A stretch of DNA of 64,000 bases from Paraburkholderia phenoliruptrix (GCF_019511605.1 NZ_JAEUAV010000004.1:124001-188000); one strand, 5' to 3'. Shown: positions 42,918 through 51,672, counted from the first letter of the stretch. The notes: generated from the letters alone by a model not told the origin. Numbers and translations are program-made.

Positions 42918-43445
42918 CTAGCCTTCGAGCCGCTCGATCTGCGAGCCGATCTCCGACGCCACCCGTTCAATGAACATCAACTGCCGCACGGCCTCGCCCG
43001 CCGCCTGATTCGCGCCGCTGTCGAGCAGCGCGCCGAGCTTGTCAAAGCGCACGCGCTCTTCGTCGCGCAACTCGGTGAGCAGGGCGTCGAGCGCGTCGAC
43101 GTTCTTCGCCGCGGCCGCGTCTTCAATGCTTTCGCGCCATTCCATCTGCTGCATCAGAAACGCCGGTTCCATGGCCGTGTTGTCATGCGCGCCCACGTCG
43201 AGTCCGCGCAAATGCAGCAGATACGTCGCGCGCTTGAGCGGGTCGCGCAGCGTCTGATACGCCTCGTTCGCGCGCGTCGCCCATTGCATCGCGATGCGCT
43301 TTTGCGCGTCGCCGGCCGCCGCGAAGCGATCCGGATGCACTTGCGCCTGCACCGTGCGATACGCGTGATCGAGCGCAGCCGGATCGAGCGCGAATTGCGC
43401 CGGCAGACCAAAGAGGTCGAAGTGGCTATCGTTCAGCGAGGCCAT
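42918..43445 (-). CDS. hscB: Fe-S co-chaperone HscB (J-protein)
   Basis: J-domain partner of HscA, 175 residues. The HPD motif lies in [14 protein letters not shown], and the C-terminal helical domain that binds IscU follows ([15 protein letters not shown]). The ATG at 43445 gives [18 protein letters not shown]; 16 upstream codons are open but not family-like. It follows iscA by 154 bp. Confidence 0.95.
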   Translation of the reverse strand: MASLNDSHFDLFGLPAQFALDPAALDHAYRTVQAQVHPDRFAAAGDAQKRIAMQWATRANEAYQTLRDPLKRATYLLHLRGLDVGAHDNTAMEPAFLMQQMEWRESIEDAAAAKNVDALDALLTELRDEERVRFDKLGALLDSGANQAAGEAVRQLMFIERVASEIGSQIERLEG

Positions 43446-43599
43446 CGGATAAGTATTTTTTCGTTCAGAGAAGCGCACCGTAGTGCGGTTCACGTGCAGC
43501 CCAATTGCGGCGCGGGCGCTCGCGTCGTGCGATCTCGCGCGGCAAACTAAAAAGGCGGCCCGCGCCGCCTTTGGTCCGCTGCACGCGGAGTTGCTCCCG

Positions 43600-43923
43600 C
43601 TACACGCGGAACGACTCGCCGCAACCGCACTCGTCCTTCACGTTCGGGTTGTTGAATTTGAAGCCTTCGTTCAGGCCCTCACGCGCGAAGTCGAGCTCGG
43701 TTCCGTCGATATAGGCGAGGCTCTTCGGGTCGACAATGATCTTCACGCCGTTGCATTCGAACACCTGGTCCTCGGGCGCGAGTTCGTCCACATATTCGAG
43801 CTTGTATGCCAAGCCGGAGCAGCCAGTGGTGCGCACGCCCAGACGCAGACCCACGCCTTTGCCGCGGCGGGTCAGGTACTTCTGCACGTGCTGTGCTGCC
43901 TTTTCGGTCAACGTAATTGCCAT
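43600..43923 (-). CDS. iscA: A-type Fe-S carrier IscA
   Basis: A 107-residue A-type carrier that delivers clusters to targets. The three conserved cysteines are visible in [10 protein letters not shown] and the C-terminal DECGCGESF. The ATG at 43923 ([14 protein letters not shown]) is the conserved start. It follows iscU by 133 bp in the operon. Confidence 0.97.
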   Translation of the reverse strand: MAITLTEKAAQHVQKYLTRRGKGVGLRLGVRTTGCSGLAYKLEYVDELAPEDQVFECNGVKIIVDPKSLAYIDGTELDFAREGLNEGFKFNNPNVKDECGCGESFRV

Positions 43924-44056
43924 AGCGTTTCTCATTGCGCGGTGCGTGCGGATGCGCCGCTACCCTGCTTGCATCAAATATCGCTCTTGCCGGACGGCGC
44001 CATACGCGCCGTCTGCCTTGCTTCACTTCGCCTGGCTGGTCGCGAACTGCGCGGCT

Positions 44057-44470
44057 TCAGGCGTGCTGCTTCTCGCTCTCGGCCACTGCTTCGCCGTGAC
44101 GCTGCTTGTAGTCGGCGACCGCTGCCTTGATTGCGTCTTCCGCGAGAATCGAGCAGTGGATTTTGACCGGCGGCAACGCCAGTTCTTCGGCGATCTGCGT
44201 GTTCTTGATCGACATTGCCTCGTCCAGCGTCTTGCCTTTCACCCACTCGGTCACGAGCGAGCTCGACGCGATGGCCGAACCGCAGCCATACGTCTTGAAC
44301 TTCGCGTCTTCGATGATGCCGTCCGCGCCCACGCGGATCTGCAGCTTCATCACGTCGCCGCACGCGGGCGCGCCGACCATGCCGGTGCCGACCGCGTCGT
44401 CGTCCTTGGCGAACGAGCCGACGTTGCGCGGGTTTTCGTAATGGTCCAGAACCTTGTCGCTATAAGCCAT
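44057..44470 (-). CDS. iscU: Fe-S scaffold IscU
   Basis: Scaffold on which IscS-derived sulfur and iron form clusters; 137 residues. Cys37, Cys63 and Cys106 plus Asp39 are all present, and the HscA-recognition motif LPPVK is at residues 99-103 next to Cys106 (KIHCS). It lies 90 bp after iscS. Confidence 0.98.
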   Translation of the reverse strand: MAYSDKVLDHYENPRNVGSFAKDDDAVGTGMVGAPACGDVMKLQIRVGADGIIEDAKFKTYGCGSAIASSSLVTEWVKGKTLDEAMSIKNTQIAEELALPPVKIHCSILAEDAIKAAVADYKQRHGEAVAESEKQHA

Positions 44471-44560
44471 GATTACACTCCTTGATTCGTTTCGATCCGC
44501 TGTTGCGTTGAACGCGCGGTGAACCTGAACTGCGCGAAAATTTTTCGACCAGCCGGCGCG

Positions 44561-45784
44561 TCAGTGCGCTGCCCACTGGATGCTCGAAATATCGACGCCG
44601 TCCTGGTGCATTTCCCACAGCGGCGACAGATCGCGCAGCTTCGCGATCTTCGTCTTCAGCAGATTGATCACGTAGTCCACGTCCTGCTCGGTCGTGAAAC
44701 GGCCCACCGTGAAGCGGATCGAGCTGTGCGCGAGTTCGTCGTTACGACCAAGCGCGCGCAGAACGTACGACGGCTCCAGCGAAGCCGACGTGCACGCCGA
44801 GCCCGACGACACCGCTACGTCCTTCACCGCCATGATCAGCGACTCGCCTTCGACGAAATTGAAGCTGATGTTCAGGTTGTGCGGCACACGCTTTTCCATG
44901 TCGCCGTTCACATACACTTCTTCGATTTCCGACAGGCCGCGCAGCAGCCGGTCGCGCAGCATGCGAATGCGCTCGTTCTCGGTTGCCATTTCTTCGCGTG
45001 CGATGCGGAATGCCTCGCCCATGCCGACAATCTGGTGCGTAGCCAACGTGCCCGAACGCATGCCGCGCTCGTGACCGCCGCCGTGCATCTGCGCTTCGAT
45101 ACGCACGCGCGGCTTGCGGCGCACGTACAGCGCGCCGATGCCCTTCGGGCCGTAGGTCTTGTGCGCGGAGAACGACATGAGGTCGACCTTCAGCTTTTGC
45201 AGGTCAATGTCGATCTTGCCGGTGGCCTGAGCGGCGTCCACATGAAAAATGATGCCTTTTTCACGGGTGATTTCGCCGATTGCCTCGATGTCCTGGATCA
45301 CGCCGATCTCATTGTTCACCGACATGACCGACACGAGAATCGTATCCGGGCGCAGCGCGGCCTTGAACTTCTCGAGGTCGATCAGACCGTCGTCCTGCAC
45401 GTCGAGATAGGTCACTTCGAAGCCTTCGCGCTCGAGCTCGCGGCAGGTGTCGAGCACGGCCTTGTGCTCGGTCTTCACCGTGATGATGTGCTTGCCCTTG
45501 CTCTTGTAGAAGTGCGCCGCGCCTTTGATGGCGAGGTTGTCCGACTCGGTCGCGCCCGAGGTCCAGATGATTTCGCGCGGATCGGCGTTCACCAGCGCCG
45601 CGACGTGCTCCCGCGCCTCTTCGACCGCGCGCTCCGCCGTCCAGCCATACGAATGGCTGCGCGACGCGGGGTTGCCGAACTGCTCGCGCAGATACGGAAT
45701 CATCTTGTCCACCACGCGCGGATCGACCGGTGTCGTGGCGCTGTAGTCCATGTAAATGGGCAGGTGGGGAATCTCGTTGTTCAT
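44561..45784 (-). CDS. iscS: Cysteine desulfurase IscS
   Basis: PLP enzyme that takes sulfur from cysteine for clusters, thiamine and tRNA thiolation; 407 residues. The PLP Lys209 lies in [12 protein letters not shown] and the catalytic Cys331 in [11 protein letters not shown], within the mobile loop. [11 protein letters not shown] carries the PLP-facing Asp. Length and motifs match the group I IscS family. It follows iscR by 73 bp. Confidence 0.98.
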   Translation of the reverse strand: MNNEIPHLPIYMDYSATTPVDPRVVDKMIPYLREQFGNPASRSHSYGWTAERAVEEAREHVAALVNADPREIIWTSGATESDNLAIKGAAHFYKSKGKHIITVKTEHKAVLDTCRELEREGFEVTYLDVQDDGLIDLEKFKAALRPDTILVSVMSVNNEIGVIQDIEAIGEITREKGIIFHVDAAQATGKIDIDLQKLKVDLMSFSAHKTYGPKGIGALYVRRKPRVRIEAQMHGGGHERGMRSGTLATHQIVGMGEAFRIAREEMATENERIRMLRDRLLRGLSEIEEVYVNGDMEKRVPHNLNISFNFVEGESLIMAVKDVAVSSGSACTSASLEPSYVLRALGRNDELAHSSIRFTVGRFTTEQDVDYVINLLKTKIAKLRDLSPLWEMHQDGVDISSIQWAAH

Positions 45785-45857
45785 CTATCGCTCCGGGGAC
45801 GTCGTATGCTCTGGCTTCTGAATTCGCTATCGCGCTGCGGTGGTGCCGCGCCGCGTC

Positions 45858-46388
45858 TTACGAACCGGCCATGTTGAAAACGGAATTGGGACCTTTGGGC
45901 GCCACGCGCACCGGCTCGACCGCGGGCGCCTCGCTGCGCCTGTCGCGCAGAACCGCCGGCGCGCCTTCGCGCGAACGCTGCTGATCGACCAGATCCTTCA
46001 GCGAGACGGAATCCAGGTACTCGACCATTTTCTGGTTCAGCGTGGACCACAGCTCATGCGTCATGCAGTGACCGTCGTGCTGCTTGGTGCCTTCGCACGA
46101 GCCCTTGCCGCCGCACTGCGTGGCGTCGAGCGGTTCGTCCACCGCGATGATGATGTCGGCCACCGTCACGTCTTCGGGACGGCGCGCGAGGTTGTAGCCG
46201 CCGCCCGGTCCGCGCACGGACTCGACGATTTCATGGCGACGCAGCTTGCCAAACAGCTGCTCGAGGTAGGACAGGGAGATGTGTTGGCGCTGGCTGATAC
46301 CCGCAAGCGTCACCGGGCCCTGCTCCTGGCGCAACGCCAGGTCAATCATCGCCGTGACGGCGAAACGGCCTTTCGTGGTGAGTCTCAT
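45858..46388 (-). CDS. iscR: Rrf2-family regulator IscR, with longer cluster loop
   Basis: [2Fe-2S] regulator of its own operon, 176 residues. The N-terminal winged helix (MRLTTKGRFAVTAMIDLAL, then the recognition helix around SLSYLEQLFGKLRR) is standard. The cluster loop has Cys92, Cys98 and Cys108 with His111: C-x5-C-x9-C-x2-H. E. coli IscR has C-x5-C-x5-C-x2-H, so four residues (around KQHD) are inserted. The C-terminal tail is longer than in E. coli. The promoter ahead carries two IscR-type sites. Confidence 0.96.
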   Translation of the reverse strand: MRLTTKGRFAVTAMIDLALRQEQGPVTLAGISQRQHISLSYLEQLFGKLRRHEIVESVRGPGGGYNLARRPEDVTVADIIIAVDEPLDATQCGGKGSCEGTKQHDGHCMTHELWSTLNQKMVEYLDSVSLKDLVDQQRSREGAPAVLRDRRSEAPAVEPVRVAPKGPNSVFNMAGS

Positions 46389-46405
46389 ATGTATGGGGAA
46401 CCGCT

Positions 46406-46457
46406 ATTCTCGACAAGTTTTGTCAAGTATAAATACATGAGCGATTTAGTCAAGTAT
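46406..46457 (-). promoter_or_regulatory. isc promoter with two IscR type-1 sites
   Basis: On the minus strand TTGACT (46448-46453) is 16 bp from TATACT (46426-46431), a good sigma-70 promoter for iscR. Two 25-bp sites match the type-1 consensus ATASYYGACTRWWWYAGTCRRSTAT. One at 46433-46457 covers -35 and the spacer. The other at 46406-46430 covers most of the -10 and the start region and fits almost perfectly (ATACTTGAC...GTCGAGAAT). Occupancy by [2Fe-2S]-IscR would repress the operon, as in E. coli. Confidence 0.85.
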
Positions 46458-46499
46458 CCCTGTCGCGATATGGGTCATTCACTTAAATGTTTTCGCCCG

Positions 46500-46543
46500 G
46501 TTCGTGCACCGCTTGTGCACTGCTTGTGCACTGCTTGTGCACT
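46500..46543. repeat. 11-bp tandem repeat, 4 copies, upstream of the isc promoter
   Basis: Units GCTTGTGCACT at 46511-46521, 46522-46532 and 46533-46543 are identical; a related unit (GTTCGTGCACC) lies at 46500-46510. Each contains the palindrome GTGCAC, one helical turn apart. The array begins about 45 bp upstream of the isc -35 and lies between it and the end of the phosphatase gene. Confidence 0.92.
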
Positions 46544-46576
46544 GCTTATACCCCGTGTTGCAGCGGCGTGGACAAG

Positions 46577-47074
46577 CTAGCCGAGCAATTGGGGGCGCAA
46601 CGCGGCGATGAGGCCGCGGCACGCCGCTTCGCACTGGTCCAGCACCTGCTCGAAACCGTCTGCACCGCCGAAGTAAGGGTCGGCGACTTCACGCGCGCCG
46701 CTCCAGCGCACGTCGCTCTCCGGCACGAACTCCATCAGCAGGCGAATCTTGTCCTGCTGCTGTGGCGGGCAAACCTGGCGCAGCGCGGCGACGTTCCTGT
46801 CGTCCATCGCAATCAACAGGTCGAAGCGGTCAAAGTCGATTTCTGCAATCTGGCGCCCCCGCAATGCCGCCAGATCGTAGCCCCGACCGCGCGCGGCATG
46901 CTGCGCCCGCTCGTCCGGCGGCTGGCCGATGTGCCAATCGCCGGTGCCTGCCGAGTCGATCAGAATCTGCTCCGTGAGCTTCGCCTCTTCGACGAGACCG
47001 CGCATGACGGCTTCCGCGGTCGGCGAACGGCAGATGTTCCCGAGGCAGACAAAGCAGATGGACACAGTTTTCAT
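46577..47074 (-). CDS. Low-molecular-weight protein-tyrosine phosphatase
   Basis: A 165-residue LMW-PTP. The P-loop is CLGNICRS (Cys10, Arg16), and the general-acid Asp is expected in VADPYFGGADGFE. Bacterial members act on tyrosine kinases of capsule or exopolysaccharide synthesis, or on arginine phosphate in Gram-positives; the role here is not clear from context. No polysaccharide genes are nearby. It is upstream of the isc promoter on the same strand. Confidence 0.93.
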   Translation of the reverse strand: MKTVSICFVCLGNICRSPTAEAVMRGLVEEAKLTEQILIDSAGTGDWHIGQPPDERAQHAARGRGYDLAALRGRQIAEIDFDRFDLLIAMDDRNVAALRQVCPPQQQDKIRLLMEFVPESDVRWSGAREVADPYFGGADGFEQVLDQCEAACRGLIAALRPQLLG

Positions 47075-47218
47075 CGCAGGCTTCTTGTCGCGCTTGCGGC
47101 GCAGTGAGGGCGAACGACGTACAAAGTCTGGCGTCGCTGCGCGGTGCCGCGATTATACAAAGCCGCGCGAAATCGCGTCGGCCGCCCGCGTGACGCTCTG
47201 CCGCCGCGCCTCATGGTT

Positions 47219-47458
47219 TCAGGACGCCTGCACTAAAGGCAGCGCGGGAATCTCGCGCAACGGTTTGACTGCAGGCGAGGAGGCATCGTCGATTATCCCG
47301 TAGGACACGGCCCGGGCGAGCTCCGCGCTCAGTTGATCCGCCGCTAGCGGCGCCTGCGGGCCGCGCGCGGCCGCATCGCTGTACAGGTGCAGGTAGGCTG
47401 CTGCGGCCAAACCGATAACGAGCGCAAGCGGCCAGTACATCGCTATTGTCTTTCTCAT
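47219..47458 (-). CDS. Small membrane-anchored protein (unknown)
   Basis: A 79-residue protein with a hydrophobic N-terminal helix at about 9-24 (WPLALVIGLAAAAYLHLY), either a signal anchor or signal peptide, then a polar tail. I do not recognise the family. It has a fair ATG start (MRKTIAMYW) and stands between the LMW-PTP gene and a region without genes. Codon composition is like neighbours, but a gene this short cannot be proven from one sequence. Confidence 0.5.
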   Translation of the reverse strand: MRKTIAMYWPLALVIGLAAAAYLHLYSDAAARGPQAPLAADQLSAELARAVSYGIIDDASSPAVKPLREIPALPLVQAS

Positions 47459-47725
47459 GATGTCTTATTCCAGAAGATGGCTAGCGAGTGCGTTACTCAC
47501 TATGCCCATCACGAATGCTATAGGAATCGACAATCGGGAAAAACCCGCTCAGCCGCGATACAGCGTTGTCTGAAATGGAACAGTCGACGGCAGGGCTTGC
47601 GGCAGGCAACCGCGCAACGCAGCCTGGCACGAAAAATAAGTCCTTACAAAAGCATACAAACCTAGCGCGACAGATGCGCATAATTGCGGTCTCATAGCTA
47701 TGAAACCTCCTGCCTCGGGCTTGAA
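47459..47725. other. Divergent intergenic region
   Basis: 267 bp between the small membrane protein (minus) and a lipoprotein gene (plus), lower in GC than its surroundings. I find no repeat or clear promoter pair. Confidence 0.4.
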
Positions 47726-48238
47726 ATGAAACGCTTTGCACCTTTGGCCGCCGTCACCCTCGCCGCCCTTCTCGGCGGCTGTGCTGTCTATCCGGACGGC
47801 ACACCGATGTACAGCAACGGCTACAGCACTTATGACGGTTACGACGCGTACGGCGTGCCGGTTGTCCCACAGACCAATGTGTACATGGGCTACAGCAATT
47901 ATTACGGTCCGGGGTATTACGACGGTCCGGGGCGCTATTATGGGCCGGGTCCGGGATATCGAGGCTATCCGGGTCGCCCGTATCATGACGGGGACAACGG
48001 CAATCGCGGGGGATACGGTGGCTCGCGCGGTCAGCCGAGCGGCGGACCGCCGCCGCAAGGCGCGGTGGGCGGCCCGCGCGGACCGAGCGGATCGAACGCG
48101 CCGCGGCCCGGCGTCGCGCCGCCGCCTCCGCCGGCCCCCGCCCCGCAGGCAGGAGGAGGTGGTGGTCGAGGCAACGGCGGCGCGCCGGTCGCCAGAGGCG
48201 TTCCGAATCGGCCCTCAGGTGGGCCGACCGAGCATTAA
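47726..48238 (+). CDS. Lipoprotein with Gly/Tyr/Pro-rich low-complexity body
   Basis: A 170-residue lipoprotein; the signal peptide ends in lipobox LGGC with Cys19. The mature part is Tyr/Gly-rich (YSNGYSTYDGYDAYG) and becomes Gly/Pro/Arg-rich towards the C-terminus, with poly-Pro (APPPPPAPAP). It is probably exposed on or tethered in the envelope; no enzymatic domain is visible. The ATG at 47726 is the only start that gives a proper signal peptide. Confidence 0.72.
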   Translation: MKRFAPLAAVTLAALLGGCAVYPDGTPMYSNGYSTYDGYDAYGVPVVPQTNVYMGYSNYYGPGYYDGPGRYYGPGPGYRGYPGRPYHDGDNGNRGGYGGSRGQPSGGPPPQGAVGGPRGPSGSNAPRPGVAPPPPPAPAPQAGGGGGRGNGGAPVARGVPNRPSGGPTEH

Positions 48239-48416
48239 AGCCGCGCTGCTTTAGCGCTACACGGTGCCGCGAACCTTCCGAGTGCAGCACGCCGGGATGT
48301 CCGTCGGCGCGCCGAGCGGGACGCGCAAGCAGCGACGCGCGCGAATGCGCAGGGCTGGATGCTCCTTCGGTCGATGAGCTACGAGTGCCGGAGCGCACCA
48401 ACCGGGCTTGCATTAA

Positions 48417-49832
48417 TTAACCAATATGGCTGCGCTGTGCGGCGTACAACTCCCTGAACGTGCGCCCCACTGGTGCCGGCATTTCGCGCGTAGCGGTCCA
48501 GCCGGCACCCGCCAAAGGCAGCTTGGCGATCGAGCGGTTTTTCCCGCCCATGCGCTCCAGCACGCGCACGGCAAGTTTGGTGACGAGCGCATAGGCATCC
48601 GGATGCATCGCCAGAAAGCCCCATAGCGCAAGACCGGCGCGCTCTTTCCATGGACGCAGGCGCCGCTCGACCTGTTTTTCGCGCAACTTGCGCAGCAGGT
48701 CCGACAACGGAATGCCTACCGGACACACGCTGTTGCACTCGCCGCAGAGCGTGGCCGCTTGCGGCAGATCGAGTGCCTTGTCGAGCCCGACGTAGCTCGG
48801 CGTCAAGACCGAGCCCATTGGGCCCGGATAGACCCAACCATACGCGTGGCCGCCCACCTTCTGATAAACAGGGCAATGGTTCATGCACGCGCCGCAGCGG
48901 ATGCAGCGCAGCATCTCCTGAAAATCGCCGCCGATGAGCCCCGTGCGTCCGCCGTCGACGAGCACCACGTACATGTGCTCCGGTCCGTCCTGATCGCCCT
49001 CGCCGCGCGGGCCGGTGAGCACCGAGAAATAATTCGACGTGCTCTGGCCGGTCGCGGAGCGCGGCAACAGGCGCATGGCCGTCGCGAGATCTTCGAGCGT
49101 GGGCAACACCTTCTCGATGCCGGTGACGGCAACATGCACACGCGGCATGACCGTACACATACCTTCGTTACCCTCGTTCGTGACGAGCACGACAGAGCCG
49201 GTCTCCGCGATCACGAAGTTGCCGCCCGTCACGCCCATGTCGGCACTCATGAAGTGCGGCCGCAGCATCTGCCGGGCTTCGAGCGTCATGTCCGCAATCT
49301 CCGTGAGACGCGGCCGGCCATGGGTTCGCGCGAAGAGGTCGGCAATCTCGTCCTTATCCTTATGGACGACGGGCGCGATGATGTGGCTCGGCGGTTCGTT
49401 GCCGTTGATCTGCAGGATGTATTCGCCGAGATCGGTTTCGATGGATTGCACGCCCAGTTGCCCGAGCACTTCGTTCAGGCGCAGTTCCTCGGTGACCATC
49501 GACTTCGTCTTGATCACCTTCTTCACGTCGTGGCGGCGCGCAATGTCGCCGACGAGCCGCGCAGCCTCCTGCGTGGTCTCGGCGAACAGCACCGTGACGC
49601 CGCGCCGGGTTGCCTCGCGCTCGAAGGTTTCGAGCCACACGTCCAGATTCTCGAGCGCGCGGTTGCGGCGCTCCTTCAACGCGGCGCGCGTGGCCGGAAA
49701 GTCGATGGCCGTGAGCGCCGTGGCGCGCGCCGAGACGAACTTGGTGGACAGCTTGGTCAGGTTCTGCTGCAAGCGCTGGTCAGCGAGCTTCTGACCGGCG
49801 CGCGCCTTGAACTGCATGGATTGGATTTGCAT
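48417..49832 (-). CDS. lutB: L-lactate utilisation Fe-S protein LutB (LldF)
   Basis: A 471-residue protein with an N-terminal LUD domain (to about residue 300) and a C-terminal 4Fe-4S domain carrying CIRCGACMNHCP and, further on, CGECNSVCPVGIP, two full cluster motifs. LutB is part of the LutABC complex that oxidises L-lactate to pyruvate. It begins 10 bp after lutA ends, so the two are an operon. No lutC follows; the next gene is on the other strand. Confidence 0.93.
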   Translation of the reverse strand: MQIQSMQFKARAGQKLADQRLQQNLTKLSTKFVSARATALTAIDFPATRAALKERRNRALENLDVWLETFEREATRRGVTVLFAETTQEAARLVGDIARRHDVKKVIKTKSMVTEELRLNEVLGQLGVQSIETDLGEYILQINGNEPPSHIIAPVVHKDKDEIADLFARTHGRPRLTEIADMTLEARQMLRPHFMSADMGVTGGNFVIAETGSVVLVTNEGNEGMCTVMPRVHVAVTGIEKVLPTLEDLATAMRLLPRSATGQSTSNYFSVLTGPRGEGDQDGPEHMYVVLVDGGRTGLIGGDFQEMLRCIRCGACMNHCPVYQKVGGHAYGWVYPGPMGSVLTPSYVGLDKALDLPQAATLCGECNSVCPVGIPLSDLLRKLREKQVERRLRPWKERAGLALWGFLAMHPDAYALVTKLAVRVLERMGGKNRSIAKLPLAGAGWTATREMPAPVGRTFRELYAAQRSHIG

Positions 49833-49842
49833 GGCTTCTCCG

Positions 49843-50565
49843 TCACACGTCGCCGGCCAGTACCTGCGCGATATGCAGCACGCGCGTGGCGGTGTCGCCG
49901 GTACGCCTCAGGCGCCCTTCTATATTCAGCATGCAGCCGAGGTCGCCGAGCACCACCGCGCCGGCGCCGCTCTCACGGATATTGGCGCACTTTTCGTCGA
50001 CGATGGCCGTGGAAATGTCGCCGTACTTGACCGCGAAGGTGCCGCCAAAGCCGCAGCAATGCTCGCAGCCCTTCATTTCGGTCACCGCCACGCCCACCTG
50101 CGCGAGCAGCTCGCGCGGTTGCGTTTTGACGCCGAGCTCGCGCAGGCCGGAACAGGAGTCGTGATAAGTGACCTGCCCTGTGAACTCGCCGGGCTGCAAT
50201 TGAACCTTTGCAACGTTGACGAGGAAATCTGTCAGTTCGAACACCTTGGCGCGCAGCCGGCCAAAGCGGCTCATCAGCTCGGGATCGTCGGCGAAAAGGT
50301 CGCCGTAATGGGCGCGAATCATGCCGCCGCAGGAGCCCGACGGTACGACCACGTAGTCGAACTGCTCGAATTCGCGTAGCGTTTTCTCGGCGAGGTCGCG
50401 CGCGATGCGCCGTTCCCCGGAGTTATACGCAGGCTGGCCGCAGCAGGTTTGCGCGGGCGGCACCACCACCTCGAAGCCGGCGCATTCAATGAGCTTGATT
50501 ACCGAAAAACCGATCTCGGGCCGCATCAGGTCAATCAGGCAGGTGACGAACAATCCGACTCGCAT
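49843..50565 (-). CDS. lutA: L-lactate utilisation protein LutA (CCG-domain Fe-S reductase)
   Basis: A 240-residue protein of two CCG (Cys-rich) domains: PAQTCCGQPAYN in the first and GCEHCCGFGGTFA in the second, as in GlpC, HdrB and LutA. It acts with LutB in lactate oxidation. The ATG at 50565 follows a GGAGGAGGG ribosome site and gives MRVGLFVTCLIDLMRPEIGF, the usual start. It is divergent from an IclR regulator. Confidence 0.92.
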   Translation of the reverse strand: MRVGLFVTCLIDLMRPEIGFSVIKLIECAGFEVVVPPAQTCCGQPAYNSGERRIARDLAEKTLREFEQFDYVVVPSGSCGGMIRAHYGDLFADDPELMSRFGRLRAKVFELTDFLVNVAKVQLQPGEFTGQVTYHDSCSGLRELGVKTQPRELLAQVGVAVTEMKGCEHCCGFGGTFAVKYGDISTAIVDEKCANIRESGAGAVVLGDLGCMLNIEGRLRRTGDTATRVLHIAQVLAGDV

Positions 50566-50592
50566 GAGCCCTCCTCCGGGAAAACGTCCCTG

Positions 50593-50732
50593 ATTATCCG
50601 CTGTTTGGCGCACAATACCAACGGCCGGAAGGCATAGGGCGAATGCGTCGCCGAATTGGAAGAGCACCTCCAAGTGCGTTCGCTTTTTTCACCATACGAG
50701 ATACAATCAATTTCCGCTGTTTGACGCGTCAA
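50593..50732. promoter_or_regulatory. Divergent lutA/iclR promoter region with repeated element
   Basis: For lutA (minus): TTGGTA (50616-50621), 17 bp, GATAAT (50593-50598). For the IclR gene (plus): TACAAT at 50702-50707. The 15-bp element TCCGCTGTTTG(A/G)CGC occurs at 50597-50611, inside the lutA -10/-35 spacer, and at 50713-50727, just past the iclR -10. The second copy runs into the perfect palindrome TTGACGCGTCAA (50721-50732). These are candidate binding sites for the adjacent IclR-type regulator. Confidence 0.65.
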
Positions 50733-50744
50733 CTGATTCTTCTT

Positions 50745-51557
50745 ATGAGCGACACGAACCCGGATCCCAAAACTTCGATCCAGGTGATCGAACGCATGAT
50801 GCGCCTGCTCGACGCACTCGCCGCGCATAGCGACCCGGTCAGCCTGAAAGAACTCGCCCTGCGCACGGAACTGCATCCGTCCACCGCGCACCGCATCCTC
50901 AACGATATGGTGATGTGCCGCCTCGTCGACCGGTCGGATCCCGGCACGTACCGGCTCGGCATGCGCCTGCTCGAACTCGGCAATCTGGTGAAGGCGCGGC
51001 TGTCCGTGCGCGACGCGGCGCTTGCGCCGATGCGCGAGCTGCACCGTCAGACCGGCCAGACGGTGAACCTGTCGGTGCGTCAGGGCGACGAGATCGTCTA
51101 CATCGAGCGCGCTTATTCAGAGCGCTCGGGCATGCAGGTGGTGCGGGCCATCGGCGGCCGGGCGCCGCTGCATCTCACTTCCGTCGGCAAGCTCTTTCTC
51201 GCCGCCGACGAATCCACGCGCGTGCGCGCGTACGCGACGCGCACGGGCCTGTCGGGTCACACGCAAAACAGCATTACCGACCTCGCCAAGCTCGAGCGCG
51301 AGCTTTCGCATGTGCGCCAGCAGGCATGCGCGCGCGACAACGAAGAACTGGAACTGGGCGTGCGCTGCATCGCCGCGGGCATCTACGACGACACCGGCAA
51401 GCTGGTCGCCGGGTTGTCGTTGTCGGCGCCGGCCGACCGTCTGCAGGATTCCTGGCTTGGTCAGTTGAGCCAGACGGCGCTGGTCATTTCGGAGGCGCTC
51501 GGGTATCGGCCGCAAGCCTCGCAGAATCCTGGCCATCATCCGAATTCGCACAGCTAG
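50745..51557 (+). CDS. IclR-family transcriptional regulator, likely of lutAB
   Basis: A 270-residue regulator with an N-terminal winged helix (about 11-75; recognition helix HPSTAHRILNDM) and the C-terminal IclR effector domain (about 85-260; GRAPLHLTSVGKLFLA and GVRCIAAGIYDD). Divergent placement next to lutAB suggests that it controls lactate use; the ligand is not visible. The ATG at 50745 gives MSDTNPDPKTSIQVIERMM. A terminator follows at 51604-51627. Confidence 0.9.
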   Translation: MSDTNPDPKTSIQVIERMMRLLDALAAHSDPVSLKELALRTELHPSTAHRILNDMVMCRLVDRSDPGTYRLGMRLLELGNLVKARLSVRDAALAPMRELHRQTGQTVNLSVRQGDEIVYIERAYSERSGMQVVRAIGGRAPLHLTSVGKLFLAADESTRVRAYATRTGLSGHTQNSITDLAKLERELSHVRQQACARDNEELELGVRCIAAGIYDDTGKLVAGLSLSAPADRLQDSWLGQLSQTALVISEALGYRPQASQNPGHHPNSHS

Positions 51558-51603
51558 CGCTACACGGCAAGCCGATCACCGGCTTGCAAAGGCTCAAAAC
51601 GAA

Positions 51604-51627
51604 AAAGCCCCGCATCTGCGGGGCTTT
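51604..51627. terminator. Rho-independent terminator
   Basis: AAAGCCCCGCA pairs with TGCGGGGCTTT around TC, with A- and T-rich flanks. It ends the IclR gene and also faces the convergent endopeptidase gene. Confidence 0.85.
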
Positions 51628-51672
51628 GCTTTGGCGGCGGCCGTTTATGCAAGCGGCCGCATGTGAGCCATC

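Noticed and set aside
48379..49158. A candidate third lut gene downstream of lutB
   Set aside because: The frame lies inside lutB in another register and has no LUD-type motifs.
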